Shown here piece after piece: positions 1-4,808 of a stretch of DNA of 5,956 nt; the stretch's first letter is position 1; each line of letters opens with the position of its first letter. The position numbers and the translations under genes were made by a program. A model generated the notes under the pieces. The model was not told the DNA's origin and made no database searches. It saw only the letters and a list, made by a program, of their open reading frames with translations. This DNA is from a bacterium (GTDB lineage Bacteria > SM23-31 > JAUVVT01), in NCBI GenBank assembly GCA_030604505.1, contig JAUVVT010000142.1:1-5956 (forward strand), given 5' to 3'.

Positions 1-237
1 AAAAAATTTGAAGAAGAACGGAAAAAGCATCATAAAAATATTGAACATGAATTCTTTAAGGTTTATAAAATTGAGAATCTAATCGAGCATCGCATCCGGT
101 ATGGTGAAAATATATGGGAAATTTGCTATTATATATATGGTGTCCCATTCTGGCTTGTATACAAATATAATGATGCAAAAAAATTTGTAAACGTTAAACC
201 CGGCGACAGCATTATCATACCGATTCTGAAAAAATAA
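1..237 (+). CDS. C-terminal fragment of a LysM-domain protein (5' end outside window)
   Basis: Frame 1 is open from the first base to a TAA at 235-237, giving the last 78 residues of a protein. Residues 1-25 are highly charged (Lys, Glu, His). Residues about 29-76 read as a LysM-type module: a first strand ending in RYGENIWEI, a helix with YGVPFWLVYKYN, then VKPGDSIIIPIL, which matches the usual LysM pattern of GDTLWEIA, a central aromatic/Asn segment and a terminal LKPGQxLxIP. LysM modules bind peptidoglycan or other N-acetylglucosamine polymers, and C-terminal copies are common in lytic transglycosylases, amidases and other envelope proteins. The catalytic part, if any, lies upstream, so the parent enzyme cannot be named. 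No strong terminator follows the stop codon. Confidence 0.8.
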   Translation, partial: KKFEEERKKHHKNIEHEFFKVYKIENLIEHRIRYGENIWEICYYIYGVPFWLVYKYNDAKKFVNVKPGDSIIIPILKK

Positions 238-316
238 GTTTAATAAAAAACAAACCTTTTGCAAATTTATTATCACTTAGATAATTGTATACTAATAATA
301 AAACTATCCCTGATTT

Positions 317-340
317 TTACAACGAATTATATTCGTGTAA
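317..340. repeat. Imperfect inverted repeat (possible operator or hairpin)
   Basis: The left arm TTACAACGAAT (317-327) and right arm ATTCGTGTAA (331-340) are complementary except for one extra A at 321; the spacer is TAT. The inner 6-bp arms ACGAAT/ATTCGT are perfect. A protein-binding dyad is as likely as an RNA hairpin. No T-run follows, so it is not a standard terminator. Confidence 0.4.
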
Positions 341-438
341 GTGGTGCAGCTCGCAGCTAATATAAGTAAAAAGATTTTTTATTGTTTTTTTTCATATTAC
401 TAATTATATTAAATAAAATATTACAAGGAATATAAATA

Positions 439-464
439 TTTATTACAAAACTTCTGAATAATAA
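439..464 (+). repeat. Direct repeat copy 1 upstream of the STAS gene
   Basis: This 26-nt segment matches 561-586 at 23 of 26 positions, with a fixed 122-nt offset. The three differences (446, 451 and 456) are all transitions. It may be a duplicated leader or promoter segment. AT-rich composition raises the chance of coincidence. Confidence 0.45.
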
Positions 465-472
465 TATGCAGT

Positions 473-488
473 GTGTTGGTGACAACAC
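473..488 (+). other. Short hairpin with a GNRA-type loop
   Basis: GTGTTG (473-478) and CAACAC (483-488) form a perfect 6-bp stem closing the loop GTGA, which fits the GNRA tetraloop rule when read as plus-strand RNA. An alternative fold pairs GTGT/ACAC and GGTG/CACC across the same segment. It lies about 110 nt before the STAS start codon, in an otherwise AT-rich leader. No matching riboswitch class was recognised. Confidence 0.4.
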
Positions 489-513
489 CTACACGCTATT
501 CTTATTCTAAAAC

Positions 514-527
514 TCAGTAAATACTGA
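514..527. promoter_or_regulatory. Perfect 6-bp dyad TCAGTA-AA-TACTGA, possible operator
   Basis: TCAGTA and TACTGA are exact reverse complements with a 2-bp spacer, and AA/TT continue the symmetry beyond one mismatch. The size and the position about 75 nt before the STAS start would suit a dimeric repressor or activator. There is no direct evidence that it is bound. Confidence 0.3.
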
Positions 528-560
528 TTTTATAAAAATAAAATAAAATTTGTAAAAGTT

Positions 561-586
561 TTTATTATAAAATTTCTAAATAATAA
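561..586 (+). repeat. Direct repeat copy 2, ending just before the STAS ribosome binding site
   Basis: This is the second copy of the 439-464 element (23 of 26 identical, transitions only). It ends two bases before the GGAGGG ribosome binding site of the STAS gene, so it lies in the immediate leader of that gene. Confidence 0.45.
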
Positions 587-588
587 CT

Positions 589-594
589 GGAGGG
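589..594 (+). promoter_or_regulatory. Strong Shine-Dalgarno site GGAGGG for the STAS gene
   Basis: GGAGGG is followed by six bases (AAGAAA) and then the ATG at 601, an ideal spacing that fixes the start codon. It is the clearest ribosome binding site in the window. Confidence 0.85.
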
Positions 595-600
595 AAGAAA

Positions 601-954
601 ATGAAGATCAAAGAAAAGATAATTGAAGATGTTGCAGTATTACAATTAAGCGGAAAACTTATGGGCGGACCGGAAACACAGGAAGTTCACGAACATATTA
701 AGGGATTGATAGCTGATAATATACAAAAGGTTGTTATTGACCTGACAAAAGTAAAATGGATGAACAGCTCCGGTTTAGGTATATTGATGGCAAGTTATAC
801 AACATTGAAGAATAAAAGCGGAGACCTGAAACTCGCAAATGTAACCGAAAAGGTTAACAGTCTGCTTATAATTACACAGTTAATGACAATATTTAAAACT
901 TATGACTCCGTTGACAGAGCATTAGCCAGTTTTAGAAAAGGGGCTAAAAAATAA
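601..954 (+). CDS. STAS-domain anti-sigma-factor antagonist (SpoIIAA/RsbV-like)
   Basis: The 117-residue product is one STAS domain with no extra modules. The N-terminal strands (IIEDVAVLQLSGKL) are followed by a helix, the strand KVVIDLTKVKWM (43-54), and the motif NSSGLG at 55-60, where SpoIIAA and RsbV carry DSSGLG or DSTGLG. S56/S57 occupies the site that a partner-switching anti-sigma kinase phosphorylates. The second half (LKLANVTEKVNSLLIITQLMTIFKTYDS) matches the family pattern ending in the L..LF.IYDS-type strand. In the known systems the unphosphorylated form binds an HPK-like anti-sigma factor and frees a sigma factor or output protein. No RsbW-type kinase, PP2C phosphatase or sigma factor gene is next to it, so its partner is encoded elsewhere. 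Asn replaces the usual Asp at position 55. The start is fixed by GGAGGG at 589-594. Confidence 0.9.
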   Translation: MKIKEKIIEDVAVLQLSGKLMGGPETQEVHEHIKGLIADNIQKVVIDLTKVKWMNSSGLGILMASYTTLKNKSGDLKLANVTEKVNSLLIITQLMTIFKTYDSVDRALASFRKGAKK

Positions 955-1046
955 TTTTTTTACTTTGTGACAATGTGTTGTTAGTCTAATTTAAAAAGGT
1001 GTAATGCTCAATCTTTTTTATAATATTACGTAAATTTTGCTTAATG

Positions 1047-1071
1047 TAGGGGCGATTGGCTAATCGCCCTA
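1047..1071. repeat. GTAGGG-headed palindromic hairpin between convergent genes
   Basis: The left arm TAGGGGCGATT and right arm AATCGCCCTA pair along 10 bp with one bulged G, enclosing a four-base loop GGCT (1058-1061). It is far more GC-rich than its surroundings and lies between the convergent STAS gene and the four-cysteine gene. Neither side is followed by a T-run, so it is not a textbook intrinsic terminator, though it could still help end transcription from both sides. Its GTAGGG(G)CG head resembles short dispersed palindromic repeats of environmental bacteria, and a second hairpin with a similar head lies at 4720-4757. Confidence 0.6.
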
Positions 1072-1100
1072 ATGTCTTCTGCAAAACCTTTAATTTTAAA

Positions 1101-1370
1101 TTACTCCTGCTCTCCGGCTTCTTTATTATATTTATTAATTATACCGACCAGCTTTTCAATTTTAGAATTATTATCTATAGAAAAAACCTCTGCAATTTCA
1201 TCCTCAGTATATTTTTTAATTATATATTCAGAAATTTTTACTTTTTTTTCCCAGCATCTGATTATCTCAGAACAGGGAAGCTTAATATTCATTTTAAGAC
1301 AATAACTTAAAGGCACATCATGCCCTAACTGCCTGCATCTTATTGTCAGATTTTTTGAGCTTTCATCCAT
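1101..1370 (-). CDS. Small four-cysteine protein of unknown function, coupled to iscU
   Basis: I chose the ATG at 1368-1370, giving 89 residues; a longer reading from a TTG at 1398-1400 is possible but overlaps iscU more. With the ATG, the start and the iscU TGA share the 8-bp sequence ATGGATGA, typical of translational coupling. The N-terminal half has cysteines C12, C24, C33 and C39 with H17, in the context RCRQLGHDVPLSYC, LPC and RCW. The C-terminal half is helical and charged (YIIKKYTEDEIAEVF, then IEKLVGIINKYNKE). I recall similar short proteins with a CxxLGHxVxxxYC...LPC...CW pattern in anaerobic bacteria, without a known function. Four cysteines suggest zinc or Fe-S binding, and the position after iscS-iscU suggests a role in or supply from Fe-S assembly; both are inference. 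There is no signal peptide or membrane segment. Confidence 0.75.
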   Translation of the reverse strand: MDESSKNLTIRCRQLGHDVPLSYCLKMNIKLPCSEIIRCWEKKVKISEYIIKKYTEDEIAEVFSIDNNSKIEKLVGIINKYNKEAGEQE

Positions 1371-1755
1371 TTTTTTGCTTTTTCTTTTTATAATCTTCAA
1401 TAGCAGATTGAAGCCCCTCTTCTGCGAGAACAGAACAATGTTTCTTTACAGGTGGCAGACCGTCCAACTCTTCAATTACATTTTTATTTGTGATTTTCAG
1501 TGCATCATCTATTGTCATTCCCTTATCTTTTATCAATTCTGTTACCATCGAGCTCGAAGCAATTGCAGCCCCGCAGCCGAACGTCTTAAACTTGATATCC
1601 TCGATTACCTCGGTGTCCTTATTTACCTTTATAAAAATTTTCATCATATCACCGCATACAGGATTACCAACAAGTCCAACACCATCGGCGTCCGGAATCT
1701 CTCCCATATTTCTGGGATTATTAAAATGTTCCATCACCTTTTCACTGTAATTCAT
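1363..1755 (-). CDS. iscU: Fe-S cluster assembly scaffold protein, IscU/NifU N-terminal type
   Basis: The 130-residue protein is the single-domain scaffold on which [2Fe-2S] and [4Fe-4S] clusters are built from sulfur delivered by the desulfurase. The three invariant cysteines are present: C34 in NPVCGD, C61 in TFGCGAA and C107 in KHCSVLAEE. D36, the conserved aspartate that governs cluster release, is also present. The motif LPPVK at 100-104 is the site bound by the HscA chaperone in Escherichia coli, although no hscA or hscB gene lies in the window. The start MNYSEKVMEHFNNPRNMG is the usual family N-terminus and is preceded by an AAGGGG ribosome binding site (1763-1768). The length is normal, with a short lysine-rich tail. 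It follows iscS on the same strand after 127 bp and overlaps the four-cysteine gene by 8 bp. Confidence 0.95.
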   Translation of the reverse strand: MNYSEKVMEHFNNPRNMGEIPDADGVGLVGNPVCGDMMKIFIKVNKDTEVIEDIKFKTFGCGAAIASSSMVTELIKDKGMTIDDALKITNKNVIEELDGLPPVKKHCSVLAEEGLQSAIEDYKKKKQKNG

Positions 1756-1882
1756 CTTTCTACCCCTTATAAATCAAGTAGTAATGTTAAAATTATCCAT
1801 AGTTTATATCACTTAAATTCTCCATTCCCTGTTTTATATTACCTCTTGGCTATTGCTTATTTTAAATCATAAATCATAAATA
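1756..1882. other. iscS-iscU spacer with a short tandem AAATCAT repeat
   Basis: This 127-bp gap between iscS and iscU on the minus strand is larger than usual for this operon. It includes two adjacent AAATCAT units (1864-1877) just after the iscS stop. I see no terminator with a T-run and no convincing promoter, so read-through from iscS is the simplest view. Confidence 0.4.
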
Positions 1883-3094
1883 TTAATGTTTATGTTTGAC
1901 CCGTGGTCCCGCTTCCCTGGGAAATTCAAACTCGGCAGAAAATGGAGACATTTCTCTTAAATTTTCGATTAATCCGGGCAGAACAGAGAGAACTTCATCC
2001 ATTTCTTCTTTTGTATTTTTCTTCCCAAGACTGAACCTGACCGTGCCTTGTGCAAGGGCTGTATCCACTCCCATTGCAAAAAGCACATGTGAGGGCTCAA
2101 GGTCTCCGGATGTGCATGCTGACCCGCTCGAAGCCGCAATCCCTTTCCCGTCAAGCTTTAAGATGATTGATTCACCCTCAATATATTTAAAACAAACATT
2201 AAGTATTACCGGAATCCTCTTTTCAGGATGTCCGTTAACAAAAACATCAGCAATCTTTTCAGTAATACCCTTTTGAAGATAATCTCTCAATTCACCAATA
2301 CCTTTATATGCGTTATTTTCCATATCTTTTTTGGCAATCTCCGATGCTTTGCCGAATCCGATAATACCGGGAACATTTTCAGTTCCCGCCCTTTTATTCA
2401 TCTCATGATGCCCCCCGTGAATAAGCGGCTCTATCCTTACACCCTTTCTGATATACAGCGCACCGCTTCCCTTGGGTCCGTATATCTTATGAGAAGAAGC
2501 TGATAAAAGGTCGATGTTCATCTTATTAACATCAATCGGCAGCTTCCCGAATGATTGAATGGCATCTGTATGAAAATATATATTATGTTCTCTTGCAATC
2601 TTTCCGATTTCTTCAATCGGCTGAATAGTTCCCACCTCATTATTTACATGCATTATACTAATCAATATTGTTTTATCTGTAATCGTATCTCTAAGGGCAT
2701 CAATATCAATTGTCCCATATTTGTCCACCGGAAGATATGTTATCCTGAATCCCTTTTTCTCAAGATACTCACATGTATGTAAAACCGCATGGTGCTCAAT
2801 TTTACTTGTTATTATATGATTGCCCTTCGATTGATTTGCATAGGCAATCCCCTTGATAGCGGTATTATCCGCCTCCGTTCCACCGCCGGTAAAATATATT
2901 TCTCGCGGTTCTGCCGAAATAACATCAGCTACCCTTTCCCTTGACTCCTCTACGGTTTTTCTTACCTCTCTGCCGAACGAATGAAAACTCGATGGATTCC
3001 CGAAAAACGTCTTTAAATATTTTATCATTTCATCATATACTTCGTCCAGAATATATGTTGTCGAGCTGTGGTCAAGATAAATTCTTTTTGACAT
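1883..3094 (-). CDS. iscS: Cysteine desulfurase, IscS/NifS type (class I, PLP-dependent)
   Basis: The 403-residue enzyme converts L-cysteine to L-alanine and holds the sulfur as a persulfide for IscU. The fold-type I aminotransferase landmarks are all visible: IYLDHSSTT at the N-terminus, TGGGTEADN (69-77), the PLP-stacking H101 in IEHHAVLHTC, NNEVGTIQPI (151-160), the cofactor aspartate D177 in HTDAIQ, and the Schiff-base lysine K203 in SSHKIYGPKG. The tail of the sugar-like motif RAGTENVPGI (235-244) follows. The catalytic C327 lies in SSGSACTSG followed by LEPSHVLFAMG, a motif closer to NifS-type enzymes. No nitrogenase gene is present, so a general Fe-S role is more likely. The C-terminus ends in an unusual basic/His tail (RVKHKH). 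The start has AGGA about 10 nt upstream (3105-3108). It heads the iscS-iscU-four-cysteine-gene cluster. Confidence 0.96.
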   Translation of the reverse strand: MSKRIYLDHSSTTYILDEVYDEMIKYLKTFFGNPSSFHSFGREVRKTVEESRERVADVISAEPREIYFTGGGTEADNTAIKGIAYANQSKGNHIITSKIEHHAVLHTCEYLEKKGFRITYLPVDKYGTIDIDALRDTITDKTILISIMHVNNEVGTIQPIEEIGKIAREHNIYFHTDAIQSFGKLPIDVNKMNIDLLSASSHKIYGPKGSGALYIRKGVRIEPLIHGGHHEMNKRAGTENVPGIIGFGKASEIAKKDMENNAYKGIGELRDYLQKGITEKIADVFVNGHPEKRIPVILNVCFKYIEGESIILKLDGKGIAASSGSACTSGDLEPSHVLFAMGVDTALAQGTVRFSLGKKNTKEEMDEVLSVLPGLIENLREMSPFSAEFEFPREAGPRVKHKH

Positions 3095-3124
3095 CTTATA
3101 TCTATCCTGAAAATTTATATTATT

Positions 3125-3134
3125 AGATTAATCT
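3125..3134. promoter_or_regulatory. Palindrome AGATTAATCT in the iscS leader
   Basis: This perfect 10-bp palindrome lies between the proposed -10 element and the iscS start codon, where a repressor of an Fe-S operon could bind. No iscR-like regulator gene lies in the window, and an AT-rich palindrome of this size can occur by chance. Confidence 0.25.
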
Positions 3135-3161
3135 TCTTTTTACACTAAATATAACATTTTT

Positions 3162-3190
3162 AATATAAAAAAAGTTCAATAAATTATCAA
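3162..3190 (-). promoter_or_regulatory. Candidate sigma-70-type promoter for iscS
   Basis: On the minus strand the -35 TTGATA (3185-3190) and the -10 TATATT (3162-3167) each match the consensus at 5 of 6 positions and are separated by exactly 17 bp. The predicted start near 3155 leaves a leader of about 60 nt before the iscS ATG. A second -10-like TATAAT is at 3201-3206 but lacks a good -35. Confidence 0.5.
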
Positions 3191-3256
3191 TATATTAGAT
3201 ATTATACCGAAAATCCCCTCCCATCTTTTATTCAATTTCTTATCACATTTTCATTG

Positions 3257-4246
3257 TCAAATATGAAACTCCACAATATCCTCATCCTGCAGGATATAAT
3301 TTTTTTGAACCTTCTGCCCGTCATATTTCCCGCTGCCCCATATCCTTGCAAACCTGAAGTTCTCCTCAAAGTCCTTGTGAATTGATTTTGCCACTTCGAT
3401 AAGGGTTATCCCTTTCTTGAAAACGAATGGCTCGCCAAAATCAGCTTTCTTGCCAGGCAGTTTGGAATATATCCTAAGTATATTAAGATTTTTATAAATC
3501 TCCTCCTTCAAGGTATCCAAGTTTTTATTCTCAATCGCAGATACATTTACAAGCGGAAATCTTTCTTTATACAGCTCTTCAATAATTTCAAACTTTTCCC
3601 TTGCAGCAGATGTTTCATCTTTGGTACACACAATCATAGCTTTCTTGGTGAATTTTCCTTCCTCGTTTACAGTATCGGTCATATCTCCCGTTAAACATAT
3701 ATTGCTTCTGCTCAGAACATTCAATACATCTTCTATTTGCTCCATTGATTCGGCAGAAGACAAATCTACAGTTAATAGATTAATATCTGCATATCTGATT
3801 ATGGGCGGCATCCATGTTTCCATAAAATTACTTGATATAGGAGGCGCATCGATAAGTTGTATATTTATATTTTTGAATGGTATCATCCCCTGAAGAGTCA
3901 TCCTTGTAGTAAACGGATATGCTGCAACCTCGGGGCTTGCATTTGTAAGACTAGCCAGAAGTTGCGATTTCCCCGTATTAGGATGACCTATCAATACTGC
4001 CTGTCCGGCTCCCTCTTTTGGAATAAAATGAATCGAACCCTTTTTACTTGTAGGACTCTTCTTATCGGTTTGCTTCTTAATCTTTGATAGTTTTGTTTTT
4101 ATATCCTTTTGAAGTTTCTCTGTACCCTTGTGCTTGGGAATTACGGCAAGCATTTCTTCCAGAAGAGTAATCTTTTCAGGAATAGTTTTTGCCTCTTTAT
4201 ATCTTCTTTCTGCTTCAAAGTATTGTGGGGTGAGGTTTGCCGGCAT
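3257..4246 (-). CDS. OBG/DRG-like GTPase with C-terminal TGS domain
   Basis: The 329-residue protein starts with a helical region (MPANLTPQYFEAE through about residue 60), as in DRG-type GTPases. The G domain follows: G1 GHPNTGKS (87-94), switch I YPFTTR (110-115), G3 IDAPP (132-136), a G4-position CTKDE (207-211) and G5 VSA (235-237). Residues about 256-329 form a TGS domain (RIYSKLPGKKADFGEPFVFKKG ... YILQDEDIVEFHI), a small fold often associated with RNA or ribosome contact. The G3 ending in PP rather than PG occurs, to my recollection, throughout a bacterial DRG-like subfamily; the G4 TKDE, with Glu where NKxD has Asp, looks more unusual. The cellular role of this subfamily is not established, though relatives act on ribosomes. 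The ribosome binding site is weak. It lies upstream of iscS on the same strand but with a separate promoter between them. Confidence 0.9.
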   Translation of the reverse strand: MPANLTPQYFEAERRYKEAKTIPEKITLLEEMLAVIPKHKGTEKLQKDIKTKLSKIKKQTDKKSPTSKKGSIHFIPKEGAGQAVLIGHPNTGKSQLLASLTNASPEVAAYPFTTRMTLQGMIPFKNINIQLIDAPPISSNFMETWMPPIIRYADINLLTVDLSSAESMEQIEDVLNVLSRSNICLTGDMTDTVNEEGKFTKKAMIVCTKDETSAAREKFEIIEELYKERFPLVNVSAIENKNLDTLKEEIYKNLNILRIYSKLPGKKADFGEPFVFKKGITLIEVAKSIHKDFEENFRFARIWGSGKYDGQKVQKNYILQDEDIVEFHI

Positions 4247-4295
4247 ATCTTTTTAACCAACTATAAAAAAATTTTATCCTGTAAATCCTGCCAAA

Positions 4296-4324
4296 ATAAT
4301 ACAACTTATTCGCATAAAAATCAA
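4296..4324 (-). promoter_or_regulatory. Candidate promoter for the TGS GTPase gene
   Basis: On the minus strand TTGATT (4319-4324, 4 of 6 to the -35 consensus) and TATTAT (4296-4301, 5 of 6 to the -10 consensus) are separated by 17 bp. The predicted start lies about 45 nt before the GTPase ATG at 4246. Confidence 0.4.
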
Positions 4325-4327
4325 TAC

Positions 4328-4343
4328 AAAAAATATATTTTTT
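4328..4343. repeat. 16-bp AT-only palindrome in the divergent spacer
   Basis: AAAAAATATATTTTTT is a perfect palindrome between the divergent GTPase and cold-shock genes. In a region of this composition it may only reflect A-tracts, but its position next to the GTPase promoter makes a DNA-bending or binding role possible. Confidence 0.3.
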
Positions 4344-4392
4344 AAGTTAAAAAAACTGAAAATAAAGAAAATTTTTATTATATTGTATAAAG

Positions 4393-4417
4393 TAATAAAT
4401 TTAACTTAAATTTAATA
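4393..4417. promoter_or_regulatory. Inverted repeat just upstream of the cold-shock gene
   Basis: Positions 4396-4404 and 4406-4414 (TAAATTTAA and TTAAATTTA) are exact reverse complements around a single C. The symmetry extends to 4393-4417 with one mismatch. It overlaps the start of a TATAAT at 4416-4421 that could serve as a -10 element, so a bound protein could block it. Being AT-only apart from the central C, it could be coincidental. Confidence 0.35.
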
Positions 4418-4437
4418 TAATTAAGAGAAATTATACT

Positions 4438-4647
4438 ATGCCTACAGGAAAAGTAAAATGGTTTAACAGAAATAAGGGCTATGGATTTATCATTAATGAT
4501 GAAAATGAAAGAGAAATCTTTTTTCATTATAAGAATATAGGTGACCCTATGCTTAGAAATACCATCTCTGACGGTCAGAAAGTAAATTTCGGGATTATCA
4601 AAACCGAAAAAGGTGAAAATGCAATAAATATTAAATTAATCTTATAA
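4438..4647 (+). CDS. Cold-shock-domain protein (CspA family)
   Basis: The 69-residue product is one cold-shock domain, a five-stranded OB-fold that binds single-stranded RNA or DNA and can act as an RNA chaperone. The N-terminus GKVKWFNRNKGYGFI contains the hallmark WFN and RNP1 (KGYGFI, 13-18). RNP2 is the segment EIFFHYKNI at 26-34, where typical members have VFVHxSAI; F28, F29 and H30 keep the binding character, while YKN replaces the usual xSA. The end (GQKVNFGIIKTEKGENAINIKLI) corresponds to GQxVxFxxxxGxKGPxAxNV, but without the Pro and with an extended lysine/isoleucine-rich tail. The family length is normal. The ribosome binding site is weak (TAAGAG, 4422-4427, 10 nt from the ATG). It is divergent from the GTPase gene and probably monocistronic. 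Confidence 0.92.
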   Translation: MPTGKVKWFNRNKGYGFIINDENEREIFFHYKNIGDPMLRNTISDGQKVNFGIIKTEKGENAINIKLIL

Positions 4648-4719
4648 AAATTCATCAAACTCTCGATTTACAGAAGCGATTATAAAATGATTGAATTACA
4701 AATAAAAAATGCTTTTAAA

Positions 4720-4757
4720 GTAGGGACAGAACAGTGCCTGCACTGTGTGTTCTGCCT
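4720..4757. repeat. GTAGGG-headed hairpin downstream of the cold-shock gene
   Basis: The core pairs ACAGTG (4731-4736) with CACTGT (4741-4746) around the loop CCTG. An alternative pairs CAGAACA (4727-4733) with TGTTCTG (4748-4754) and GTGC with GCAC, leaving TGTG bulged. The head GTAGGGACAG resembles that of the 1047-1071 element. No T-run follows directly, so an intrinsic terminator is unlikely. It is markedly richer in GC than the sequence around it. Confidence 0.5.
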
Positions 4758-4794
4758 CATATTGCTTATATACCAAAAATTTCAAACTTTAACA

Positions 4795-4800
4795 TATAAT
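4795..4800 (+). promoter_or_regulatory. Perfect -10 element TATAAT 8 bp before the exported-protein ATG
   Basis: TATAAT is followed by eight bases and then the ATG at 4809. No Shine-Dalgarno sequence is visible, and an in-frame TAA at 4797 rules out a start further upstream. If the hexamer is functional, the mRNA would begin at or within about two bases of the start codon. No clear -35 element lies 16-18 bp upstream. Confidence 0.35.
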
Positions 4801-4808
4801 TAACAATT

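Larger units (their letters stand above)
238..600. other. AT-rich intergenic region with several dyads, no convincing gene
   Basis: This 363-bp stretch between the LysM gene and the STAS gene holds no coding sequence I can support. It is strongly AT-rich but contains two more GC-rich islets (about 335-356 and 468-496). Three inverted repeats (317-340, 473-488, 514-527) and an imperfect 26-nt direct repeat (439-464 and 561-586) are listed separately. I could not find a convincing -35/-10 pair for the STAS gene, so its transcription start is unassigned. The long spacer could be a long 5' leader. Confidence 0.6.

Noticed and set aside
466..510. A 14-codon reading frame (ATG to TAA) overlapping the GNRA hairpin, as a possible leader peptide
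   Set aside because: There is no ribosome binding site, no run of regulatory codons and no attenuator-like terminator after it.
945..962. An AT-only hairpin with a T-tract right after the STAS stop, as an intrinsic terminator
   Set aside because: The stem would be made of A-T pairs only and would be too weak to act as a typical terminator.
1047..1071. The GC-rich hairpin as a rho-independent terminator
   Set aside because: Neither strand has a T-run directly after the stem, so I list it as a repeat instead.
1371..1400. N-terminal extension of the four-cysteine protein from a TTG codon
   Set aside because: The ATG at 1370 gives the compact ATGGATGA overlap with iscU; the extension is a lysine-rich segment that reads through the iscU tail, and TTG starts are less common.
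1803..1840. A ten-codon minus-strand frame in the iscS-iscU spacer preceded by a CAGGGA-like site
   Set aside because: It is too short, and nothing in its sequence suggests a real peptide.
1375..1872. A long plus-strand open frame opposite iscU
   Set aside because: It is the antisense shadow of a clear iscU gene and its translation resembles no protein family.
3255..3260. A consensus -35 TTGACA on the minus strand at the end of the GTPase gene
   Set aside because: No acceptable -10 hexamer lies 16-18 bp downstream, and it overlaps the GTPase stop codon.
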